From Prevotella sp. UBA4376 (GTDB lineage Bacteria; Bacteroidota; Bacteroidia; Bacteroidales; Bacteroidaceae), in contig DGRY01000131.1 in the NCBI GenBank assembly GCA_002391185.1, forward strand, positions 1 through 5,868: DNA of 5,868 nt, read 5' to 3'. The translations under genes were made by a program, and so were the position numbers. Positions within the stretch are counted from its first letter, which is position 1, and every line of letters begins with the position of its first letter. Below, one piece after another: positions 1 through 5,155 of the stretch. Under the pieces are notes generated by a model that saw nothing but the letters and a program-made list of their open reading frames with translations, did no database searches and was not told the origin of the DNA.

Positions 1-369
1 AAGCGCGGTACGGAGTTTACGGGAGCCGACAGCAAAGTAATACCCGGTCGTCAGGATGAGGCTGACATCTATGCCGTACTCTATCGTAATAAAGACGAGA
101 ACGGCAATGCTGTGATGCTCAATGGCGGTAATGTACTCACCAGTCCATACATAGTGCGCAAGGCACGCGTGGCTTCCCTGCCAGAGACCGATGAGTGGAC
201 ACCTTTCGATATGTTCTTTGAGGGTGATACACCTATAGACAAAGTACTGCTGGAGAACTTGGGGTATAATCTGGCGTTCGTGTTCTCTTCCAGCAAGAGT
301 GGCGCAACCTTTGAGGGTGCCGTGGGCAGTACGCTGTACATAGACGATGTGGTACTTTCAGTAAAATAG
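1..369 (+). CDS. PCMD-domain surface protein, C-terminal part
   Basis: The frame is open from base 1 to a TAG at 367-369, so only the last 122 residues are visible and the start lies upstream. The visible part matches the end of the PCMD family (putative carbohydrate metabolism domain): a DEADIYAVLYRN segment, then LTSPYIVRKARV, then DEWTPFDMFFEG, and finally LAFVFSSSKSGATFEGAVGSTLYIDDVVLSV. This last block is the family's most recognisable beta-rich signature. Such proteins are usually exported and cell-surface or periplasmic in Bacteroidales. A role in glycan binding is suggested by the family name but is not demonstrated. The gene ends 16 bases before the start of the beta-barrel gene on the same strand, so the two are probably co-transcribed. 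The family call is from memory of its motifs; the exact substrate is unknown. Confidence 0.8.
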   Translation, partial: KRGTEFTGADSKVIPGRQDEADIYAVLYRNKDENGNAVMLNGGNVLTSPYIVRKARVASLPETDEWTPFDMFFEGDTPIDKVLLENLGYNLAFVFSSSKSGATFEGAVGSTLYIDDVVLSVK

Positions 370-370
370 C

Positions 371-377
371 AAGGAGG
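371..377 (+). promoter_or_regulatory. Strong Shine-Dalgarno that fixes the beta-barrel start
   Basis: The sequence AAGGAGG is followed 8 bases later by ATG at 386. A nearer ATG at 382 is in another frame and stops after seven codons, so 386 is the sensible start. Strong Shine-Dalgarno sites are uncommon in Bacteroidetes, which makes this one notable. Confidence 0.7.
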
Positions 378-385
378 AATAATGT

Positions 386-1150
386 ATGAAAAAGACTATA
401 TATAATATCATAGCAATAACAATGCTGGTTGCACTCGTGCCAGCCAAGGCTGTGGCCGGCGATTTCTGGGGTGACCTGCAGGTGAATGGACGTGCAGGCT
501 ATAACGTTGGCGGCACTGCGCCAGTACCCCTTCCGCGAACCATTCGCAGCATAGAGAGCTACAGCCTCACACCGTCGTTCATGGTCGGCGTGGATGCAGA
601 GCACAGCTTTGATGACAACTGGGGGCTCATGGCGGGGCTGCGCATTGAGAACAAAGCAATGAAGGGTGCAGTCAAGACAAAGGCTTATCACATGGAACTG
701 GTGCGCGGCAACAGTGTGATGGACGGTTTGTTCACTGGTAAGGTGGAGCAGAACGTGACAGAGTGGATGGTAACCATTCCTGTGGAGGCCACGCTGAATG
801 TGAGCCGTGTAGTAAAACTCAAGATGGGACCATACATCTCTTATGTCTTTAGCAGAAGTTTTGACGGTATTGCCTCTGACGGTTACCTGCGTCAGGGAAC
901 CTCTACCGGACCGAAGATTCTTCTTGGAAACAAGGAAGGAGAGTGGGCCACATACGATTTCTCCGACGACATGCGCAGTCTGCAATTCGGCATAGCCTTA
1001 GGCGCAGACTTCAAGGTCGGCAACCGTTGGGGACTGTCAGCAGACCTCAACTGGGGCATGACTGGTATCTTCAATTCCGACTTCAAGACAGTGGAGCAGA
1101 CGCTTTATCCAATCTATGGCACCGTCGGAGTATTCTACAGACTGAAATAA
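386..1150 (+). CDS. Outer-membrane beta-barrel protein (PorT/OMP_b-brl type)
   Basis: The 254-residue product begins with a classical signal peptide: MKK, a hydrophobic stretch to about residue 20, and a likely signal peptidase I cut after AVA at about residue 24. The mature part is made of alternating polar and apolar strands rich in glycine and aromatic residues, for example FMVGVDAEHSF, WGLMAGLRIENK, VVKLKMGPYISYVF, LQFGIALGADFKVG and WGLSADLNWGMTGIF. It ends in GTVGVFYRLK. This is the pattern of a small outer-membrane barrel of about 8 to 10 strands, similar to the generic Bacteroidetes outer membrane beta-barrel (PorT-like) families. No enzymatic motif is visible, and a specific role for PorT in type IX secretion should not be inferred from the fold. 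It follows the PCMD gene by 16 bases and is closed by a strong terminator, so it is the last gene of that unit. Confidence 0.82.
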   Translation: MKKTIYNIIAITMLVALVPAKAVAGDFWGDLQVNGRAGYNVGGTAPVPLPRTIRSIESYSLTPSFMVGVDAEHSFDDNWGLMAGLRIENKAMKGAVKTKAYHMELVRGNSVMDGLFTGKVEQNVTEWMVTIPVEATLNVSRVVKLKMGPYISYVFSRSFDGIASDGYLRQGTSTGPKILLGNKEGEWATYDFSDDMRSLQFGIALGADFKVGNRWGLSADLNWGMTGIFNSDFKTVEQTLYPIYGTVGVFYRLK

Positions 1151-1182
1151 CTTGTAGGAATATAGGTATGTTACGACAATAG

Positions 1183-1219
1183 AAACGCATGGCACACAAA
1201 CTCGTGTGCCATGCGTTTT
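1183..1219 (+). terminator. Intrinsic terminator after the beta-barrel gene
   Basis: A perfect 15-bp stem (1183-1197 with 1204-1218) has a 6-base loop AAACTC. The outer pairs are AAA/TTT, and the run TTTT at 1216-1219 forms the tail. It begins 32 bases after the stop codon. Because the stem starts with AAA on the other strand, it could work in both directions, but no gene is seen on the - strand here. Confidence 0.85.
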
Positions 1220-1394
1220 GCTAATACCTATGTCTGTATCTTCGTGAAAACCACGCCTTGCAGATTCATATAAAACAACCTGTAAGGAAATCCCCACTCG
1301 TTATTTGCCCCAGACATCTCTTTTCTCTTTCCATCCTTCATCCTTCCATATCTCGCATAATTAAGATGGTTCTGCAAAAAAAACAGAGAAAAAT
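1220..1394. other. Intergenic stretch without a supported gene
   Basis: No convincing gene is present. A - strand frame runs from 1440 to 1228, but it starts in AT-rich promoter sequence and has no ribosome site or recognisable domain. Two minor points are a pyrimidine-rich tract on the + strand at about 1317-1353, and a short - strand start-like sequence at 1256-1272 that resembles in inverted form the start of the 63-residue gene at 1849. Confidence 0.55.
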
Positions 1395-1426
1395 ATTGCT
1401 TTGTTAAGAAAAAATAATTATATTTG
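1395..1426 (+). promoter_or_regulatory. Candidate Bacteroidetes promoter for the structured region
   Basis: TATATTTG at 1419-1426 is an exact match to the -7 element TAnnTTTG. An ATTG at 1395-1398, 20 bases upstream, fits three of four bases of the -33 TTTG at the usual distance. A full TTTG at 1400-1403 is also present but too close, at 15 bases. Transcription would start near 1433, a few bases before the first paired segment at 1441. The surroundings are strongly AT-rich. The consensus is established for the Bacteroidetes primary sigma factor; use of this site is inferred. Confidence 0.55.
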
Positions 1427-1432
1427 CAACTG

Positions 1433-1770
1433 TTAACCACACGCTGAAAGCCCCGTGGGCTGAGGGGTGGGCTGACACATACATATAAAAGGCGTAACTG
1501 TACGCTTTGGTTTTGACTGTATAAGAATCTCGCAAATTCGTTATCGAAATGTCAAAAACAAAGCAACGGGAACGCCCCTTAGGATGTTTCTATCAGACAC
1601 ATTCTGCCTTCGTTGTATAGGTGATGTCATGTTACCTTATATATAATGTGTGGCAGGATGGATGGTACAATATACATCTTACGTGGGGCTTTCAGCGTTG
1701 CTCGTTTCGACATTTCGGGCAATGCGAGAGCCTTTATTGAGTGGAACGAGCAAGCAGGCTGGCTCCACGT
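1433..1770 (+). ncRNA. Putative structured leader RNA or small RNA (no known family recognised)
   Basis: This segment lacks a credible gene but is dense in complementary blocks. The largest is a perfect 14-bp pair, ACGCTGAAAGCCCC at 1441-1454 with GGGGCTTTCAGCGT at 1685-1698. Local hairpins include AGCCC/GGGCT at 1449-1461, GCGT/ACGC at 1492-1505, an interrupted 13-bp stem 1505-1517 with 1551-1563 (one mismatch), and a 9-bp stem 1582-1590 with 1596-1604 (one mismatch, one G-U). A long hairpin can form at 1681-1770: 10 bp outside (two G-U), a 7x7 internal loop and 9 bp inside (1698-1706 with 1745-1753). Several of these pairings exclude each other. The 3' end is uncertain, since no clear terminator precedes the gene at 1849. 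It may therefore be a long 5' leader of that operon. I do not recognise RNase P RNA, tmRNA, SRP RNA or a standard riboswitch in it. Confidence 0.45.
1441..1698. repeat. 14-bp perfect inverted repeat with 230-bp spacing
   Basis: The left arm is 1441-1454 and the right arm 1685-1698. A related third copy lies at 1562-1578 in the orientation of the left arm: AGCAACG, five unrelated bases, then GCCCC. The right arm read on the - strand is AGCAACGCTGAAAGCCCC, so the left arm matches its 3' fourteen bases and the middle copy matches both of its ends. The arms may form an RNA helix, or may be DNA repeats used in recombination. Confidence 0.7.
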
Positions 1771-1848
1771 TCTTGTATGTGTATGCTAACGAACCTAATA
1801 CAATTAACATCTGCCATGAGGAGCTGGGGGCGGGAAAAAAGATTATAT

Positions 1849-2040
1849 ATGAATTTACAAGGAAAAAAAGTAAGAGTGATTGCTAATTTGGTAACAGGAG
1901 AAAAATGTGAGGAGTTAATTGAACAATTTCAGAATGCTGTGAAAGAAGAACAGATTAATACATTAAAGAGAAGTATGCGAGAGAGGTTGGCTAAGCAAGG
2001 TAAAATAGTAGAGGATTGGAAAATCGTGCCATTGAACTAA
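1849..2040 (+). CDS. Small 63-residue hypothetical protein
   Basis: The product begins MNLQGKKVRVIANLVTGEKC and ends WKIVPLN. It has no signal peptide or membrane segment and is rich in Lys, Glu, Gln and Arg. Residues about 20 to 50 (EELIEQFQNAVKEEQIN and on) look like one or two amphipathic helices, with short beta-like stretches at either end. ATG 1849 is chosen because the purine-rich GGGAAAAAAG lies 7 bases before it. The frame is open further upstream, but that part overlaps the structured region and reads unlike protein. The stop is 28 bases before the next gene, suggesting one transcript. I do not recognise the family. A small regulator or a remnant of a larger accessory gene are both possible. 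Confidence 0.5.
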   Translation: MNLQGKKVRVIANLVTGEKCEELIEQFQNAVKEEQINTLKRSMRERLAKQGKIVEDWKIVPLN

Positions 2041-2068
2041 ACATTAACTAAAAGATGTACAAAGCTAT

Positions 2069-2485
2069 ATGTGTAAAGGAAGAGTGACTTTATTCTTGTT
2101 GGTATTCTTAATGTTAGCGAGCATCAATATATGTGCTGAAGAGGAATCAAAGGTTCTAAATATATATAGAAATGGTGCGTATTATAAAGAGCACGTCATG
2201 AGTTGTAGTTTGGGAAACTATATAAAATTCGTTTTTAACAAAGATGGAGATATGCTTGAAGCTCATGTAAATAGTGTGTCGTATTCTTTTCCTATTAATG
2301 CAGACGGCTGGATTAGTGTGGAGTATGGGGATTATATAGAAATGACAGGAATACAACAGAATAATATTGAATATTCTCAGACAAAAGAAGATAACTATAA
2401 ATTATTGGATAGTAGAAAAGGATTATTTATTATCAATAATGGCAATATCTATAGAATGGATGGTAAACGTATAAAAAATAAATGA
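2069..2485 (+). CDS. Secreted 138-residue protein of unknown function
   Basis: The N-terminus has a charged start (MCKGR), a strong hydrophobic core (VTLFLLVFLMLASINI) and a plausible signal peptidase I site after residue 23 (ICA before EEE). The Cys at 22 does not sit in a good lipobox, so a lipoprotein is less likely. The mature part looks beta-rich with many Tyr, Asn and Gly. It closes with KGLFIINNGNIYRMDGKRIKNK, which loosely recalls the GlyxIxNGkk and DGkrI motifs at the C-termini of many Prevotella secreted proteins; a type IX sorting signal cannot be claimed on that alone. No strong ribosome site is visible, as is common in this phylum. It is 28 bases after the 63-residue gene and 6 bases before the FISUMP gene, so the three are probably an operon. 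Base use is distinctly AT-rich, unlike the genes left of 1220. Confidence 0.7.
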   Translation: MCKGRVTLFLLVFLMLASINICAEEESKVLNIYRNGAYYKEHVMSCSLGNYIKFVFNKDGDMLEAHVNSVSYSFPINADGWISVEYGDYIEMTGIQQNNIEYSQTKEDNYKLLDSRKGLFIINNGNIYRMDGKRIKNK

Positions 2486-2491
2486 TAAAGT

Positions 2492-3189
2492 ATGAAAAAG
2501 ATTTCTTTTATGTTTTTGTACTTGTGCATAATCTGTGCGGTATATGGGCAGTCGGTAACAATACACAAAGGCTTACGAAGTATTACCGTTGAGAAGCCTG
2601 ACTCGGTAGTATTTCACCCACAAAACAAGTGGAGTATTTGGACAATACGACAGGTACATTGGATGGTCATGATTGGGTGCAGTTATGGGAAAATGGTCCC
2701 AAATGGGCAACTATGAATGTAGGTGCTATGTTTATAGAGGATTATGGAGATTATTTTCAGTGGGGAGCGGGTTCATTTGTTTATGAATTCACAACTCAAT
2801 GTTACAAAGTGAACAAAGATATTCAGGGGACTTCATATGATATGGCAACAGCCACATGGGGAGATAATTGGTGCTTGCCGACTTCGCAAGATTTAAGTGA
2901 TTTGTTGAATAGTGATAATACGATAAAGACTATGACCACGCAAAATGGATATTTTGGGTTATTAGTAAAGGGAAGGGGGCATTATTCTTCTAATAGTGTG
3001 TTTTTACCAGCAGCAGGAAATATTGTCTTTGGTGTAAAAAAAGATTTAGGAGAGGACTGTTTTTACTGGTGTAGTACTTCTTATTCCTCAGTTAATGCTT
3101 TTCATATATGGTGTTATAAAACTTATATTAATATTTATTTTAATGGAAAAGAATATGGTCAGAGTGTGCGTGCAATAGTGAAAGAATGA
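2492..3189 (+). pseudogene. Secreted FISUMP-domain protein, frameshifted
   Basis: The gene is read in two frames. Frame A (2492 to a TGA at 2714-2716) gives a signal peptide, MKKISFMFLYLCIICAVYG with a likely cut after Gly19, then SVTIHKGLRSITVEKPDSVVFHP. Its DSVVF segment is a common lead-in for Bacteroidetes surface proteins. Beyond about 2630 this frame reads as nonsense. Frame B, open from 2593 to the TGA at 3187-3189, carries the domain: DWVQLWENGPKWATMNVGA, EDYGDYFQWGAG, ATWGDNWCLPTSQDL, SVFLPAAGNIVF, CFYWCSTSYSS and a final GQSVRAIVKE. These are the hallmarks of the Fibrobacter succinogenes major paralogous (FISUMP) domain. One lost base (or two gained) between 2593 and about 2640 would explain the break; restored, the protein has about 232 residues. 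Function is unknown; a cell-surface role is likely from the signal peptide. A sequencing error is the main alternative. Confidence 0.75.
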
Positions 3190-3213
3190 AGCAGACGTGA
3201 ATTAGAAATCTAT

Positions 3214-3253
3214 GTGTATAGCTCAAAAATAGCTTACAATTTGAGTTATACAC
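3214..3253 (+). terminator. Hairpin, probable terminator of the FISUMP unit
   Basis: GTGTATAGCTCAAA (3214-3227) pairs with TTTGAGTTATACAC (3240-3253) over 14 bp with one G-U and a 12-base loop. It lies 24 bases after the stop codon. The tail is CACCACTTTT, so the T run begins only a few bases later; this makes it a weaker intrinsic terminator than the one at 1183. Confidence 0.5.
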
Positions 3254-3457
3254 CACTTTTATGACACCTTAAATGGCTGCAAAGTTAGTGGTTATTGAGA
3301 AGTCAGACCGATTATAGCCTGCAAAATGAGCTATTGTTCAAAAAATTCAGGCTATGTAGGTCTGAATGACTGATTTCTGCCATTTTTTGCTACTATGGCG
3401 TTGGTGGTCTGGCAGGTATCATGTCATATGTTACCCGCTTAGCAGTAGTCAGCACGA
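3254..3457. other. Intergenic stretch with an interrupted palindrome at 3303-3365
   Basis: No gene is supported here. TCAGACC (3303-3309) pairs with GGTCTGA (3359-3365), and ATAGCCTG (3314-3321) with CAGGCTAT (3348-3355). They are separated by a small internal loop and a 26-base loop, giving 15 paired bases. The segment may be debris of an insertion sequence or of intergenic repeats, but no transposase frame is visible on either strand. The + strand frame 3366-3548 has no recognisable domain and crosses another hairpin. Confidence 0.4.
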
Positions 3458-3495
3458 AATTCAAGAGTACGGACTTCTGCTCTTGAATTGTTTTC
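3458..3495 (+). terminator. 10-bp hairpin followed by TTTTC, terminator-like
   Basis: AATTCAAGAG (3458-3467) pairs perfectly with CTCTTGAATT (3480-3489) around a 12-base loop, followed by GTTTTC. No intact gene ends just before it, so if it is a terminator it belongs to a gene that has been lost or displaced. Confidence 0.35.
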
Positions 3496-3660
3496 TTGGA
3501 GTATTCTGTTATCAGGGGTCCGTTTTTACAAAATTCTCCAGCATTTGATATGACAATAATACAAGGAATTAACTTAGAAGCGGCAGATGTGAATCATGAC
3601 GGGAATATCTCTATGGCAGATGCTAACGCAATAGTGAATACGTTTTTAAGTGCAAAATAA
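3487..3660 (+). pseudogene. Dockerin-like C-terminal remnant of a surface protein
   Basis: The frame is open from after a TGA at 3484-3486 to a TAA at 3658-3660. It ends with NLEAADVNHDGNISMADANAIVNTFLSAK. DVNHDGNISMAD is a dockerin type I / EF-hand-like calcium-binding loop with Asp, Asn, Asp and Asp at the usual ligand positions, followed by the normal helix ANAIVNTFL. In Prevotella such a repeat commonly closes large secreted proteins. The only ATG in frame that precedes the motif is at 3550 and would give 36 residues without signal peptide or ribosome site. The piece is therefore best read as the 3' end of a gene whose front was deleted or rearranged. Its stop is 9 bases from the tail-to-tail ATPase gene. 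Confidence 0.65.
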
Positions 3661-3669
3661 GCCATTATG

Positions 3670-5046
3670 TCATTTCATGATATCGGAGGGATAGTAAGTT
3701 TTAATGGCATCTGGATGTTTGGGAGGCTCTTTGAGGAATAGAGCGTAATGCACTTCGTGGTCTTTTGCGAATGGCAAACCCTGCGCTATGGTGTGCAGAC
3801 GCTCCATTTCTTCTTTTGCATCAATATGCTCCTGCCATTTACATTCGCCAAGAAACAGATGCTTGTGGTCAAATGATTCTGCCACTACATCTAGTTCTAC
3901 GGGGATGTGCTGTTTCTTTGCTTCGTCATAGTAACTGCCCCACCAACGCGACGCCATCTGATACATTACCCCGTCAATACCATTGGCGCTGACGTAGTTC
4001 CTGCATAGCTCCTCCCACGTCTGACTGACATAATCGCTTTCGCTACGTTTGAAGACATCAAGCACAGCCTGACTATTATCTAATTCAATGAGCGAGCGAT
4101 AGGGAAGTATGTAGCGATAGTGAAAACGCAGCAATGGGTCGAAGATGTGATAGAGTCCTTTTTTACTCTTCTTCTCGCTTTCGCCAAAGGGCGTTTCTTT
4201 GTTAATAAACCCCAGTTCCTTAAGCCTCGACAACTGCGGGGTGATGTCTGTTGCTTGTTTTTCTGCTCGCGATGCTATTTCTGAAAGTTTGTTCGCGCCA
4301 TTTCCTATAAATGACAATATAGATGAGGCCTGAACGGTGTCGCGCATCTCATCCTGCAACAATCGTGAGGGTTCATCATACAGAGTGCCTTCCGATGTCA
4401 GCAATAAATGTTCTATTGCCTCATAATAATCTTTGTAGCCACTGCGCAACTCCCAATATCGTGGCACACCTCCCCATACGGCATATTCCCTGACGGCTTG
4501 TTTGGAATCACACTGCAACGTCTGCTGAACAAAAGCTGCGGGAATAGGCTTTAGTCTGATAATCTCGTCCGCACGCCCATATAGTGGCTCTCTGCTGTCA
4601 AGCACAAAACCTTGCATCATCTGTTGTGATGAGCCACAAATAATCAAGTCAAATTTAAGTTTCTTATCATCTATCAGTTTTTGCAGTATTGACGGCAGGG
4701 CAGGACAACTCTTAACGAGGTATGGAAACTCATCAAGGCACACCGTTATGCGGTGGTCTATGGCTCTGTTCAGACTAACGAGAAGCGTCTCCCAATTGGG
4801 GTAGTTTGGCATGCTGAAACCTTCCACTGTCATGTCAATGGCAGAGGCAAACAATTGTCGTTGACTTGGTTCTGTAGTTTTGTCAGCAAGGAAATATATG
4901 TCACCACGTTCGAAGTCCATCACTTTTTTTATCAGTGTAGACTTTCCGATACGCCTGCGCCCATATACTGCGATAAACTGAGGTTTCTCTCTCTGCAATG
5001 CCGTCTGCAATCTTGCAAACTCTTTCTTTCTATCAACAAACTCCAT
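3670..5046 (-). CDS. AAA-type ATPase with DUF234 / PD-(D/E)XK-like C-terminus
   Basis: The 458-residue protein starts MEFVDRKKEFARL, the usual opening of this archaeal-type ATPase family. The Walker A motif is GRRRIGKST (29-37) and Walker B is ITVCLDEF (100-107, Asp105 and Glu106). A sensor-like CGSS follows at 137-140, then PLYGRADE (154-161) and GGVPRYW (192-198). Residues about 243-283 form a winged helix (LSEIA ... QLSRLKELGFI). The C-terminal part has YHIFDPLLRFHYRYI and a nuclease-like core with ELD (Asp386) and GECKW (Glu401, Lys403), the D...ExK pattern of PD-(D/E)XK folds. Length and motifs are complete, so it looks intact. The cellular role of this family is not settled; defence, mobile-element and DNA-related roles have been proposed. 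It has its own promoter and lies downstream of the recombinase gene on the same strand, with a 122-base gap. Confidence 0.88.
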   Translation of the reverse strand: MEFVDRKKEFARLQTALQREKPQFIAVYGRRRIGKSTLIKKVMDFERGDIYFLADKTTEPSQRQLFASAIDMTVEGFSMPNYPNWETLLVSLNRAIDHRITVCLDEFPYLVKSCPALPSILQKLIDDKKLKFDLIICGSSQQMMQGFVLDSREPLYGRADEIIRLKPIPAAFVQQTLQCDSKQAVREYAVWGGVPRYWELRSGYKDYYEAIEHLLLTSEGTLYDEPSRLLQDEMRDTVQASSILSFIGNGANKLSEIASRAEKQATDITPQLSRLKELGFINKETPFGESEKKSKKGLYHIFDPLLRFHYRYILPYRSLIELDNSQAVLDVFKRSESDYVSQTWEELCRNYVSANGIDGVMYQMASRWWGSYYDEAKKQHIPVELDVVAESFDHKHLFLGECKWQEHIDAKEEMERLHTIAQGLPFAKDHEVHYALFLKEPPKHPDAIKTYYPSDIMK

Positions 5047-5066
5047 ATTTTGCGATTTTTATTGCG

Positions 5067-5098
5067 CAAAGTTAGGTTAATTTGGCTATCTAACCAAA
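5067..5098 (-). promoter_or_regulatory. Near-perfect Bacteroidetes promoter for the ATPase
   Basis: On the - strand, TTTG (complement of 5095-5098) is followed after 20 bases by TAACTTTG (complement of 5067-5074), an exact TTTG-N20-TAnnTTTG promoter. The start would fall near 5060, leaving a leader of only about 15 bases before the ATG at 5046. The spacer contains a palindrome, TTTGG at 5081-5085 with CCAAA at 5094-5098, and overlapping GGTTA (5075-5079) with TAACC (5091-5095), which could be an operator. Confidence 0.75.
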
Positions 5099-5120
5099 TC
5101 TTTTAGATATAATTAAGAAT

Positions 5121-5152
5121 ATATTTCTACTTTATAATATTTCTACTTTATA
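5121..5152. repeat. Perfect 16-bp tandem duplication between recombinase and ATPase
   Basis: ATATTTCTACTTTATA occurs twice in direct succession (5121-5136 and 5137-5152), and two further bases match. It lies 17 bases from the recombinase stop codon. It could be recombinase accessory binding sites, part of an attachment region, or simple replication slippage in AT-rich DNA. Confidence 0.85.
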
Positions 5153-5155
5153 ATT

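Noticed and set aside
233..985. 250-residue - strand open frame
   Set aside because: It lies opposite the PCMD and beta-barrel genes, is rich in Cys and His typical of antisense translation, and has no recognisable domain.
943..1182. 79-residue + strand frame within the beta-barrel gene
   Set aside because: It is an alternative frame of a well-supported gene and is rich in Arg and Gln with no motif.
1228..1440. 70-residue - strand frame ending MNLQGVVFTKIQT
   Set aside because: It starts in AT-rich promoter sequence, lacks a ribosome site and shows low-complexity Phe/Leu and Lys/Arg stretches. Only the MNLQG resemblance was kept as an observation.
1681..1770. tRNA or tRNA-like gene
   Set aside because: The stems do not form a cloverleaf, there is no GTTCRA T-loop, and no CCA-type acceptor end.
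1650..1886. 78-residue + strand frame
   Set aside because: It overlaps the structured region and the 63-residue gene in another frame and has no domain or start signal.
2593..2640. Programmed -1 frameshifting in the FISUMP gene
   Set aside because: The direction fits, but the candidate A CAA AAC is not a proper X XXY YYZ slippery heptamer and no strong downstream stem was seen. An indel is simpler.
3280..3287. TAACTTTG on the - strand as a promoter
   Set aside because: There is no TTTG at the -33 position (the bases read TCGG) and no gene follows on that strand.
3366..3548. 60-residue + strand frame
   Set aside because: It runs across a hairpin and into the dockerin remnant in another frame, and its Trp/Cys/Phe-rich sequence has no recognisable domain.
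4753..5106. 117-residue + strand frame opposite the ATPase
   Set aside because: It is antisense to the conserved Walker A and Walker B region of an intact gene.
5121..5152. CRISPR-like repeats
   Set aside because: There are only two directly abutting copies with no spacers and no cas genes.
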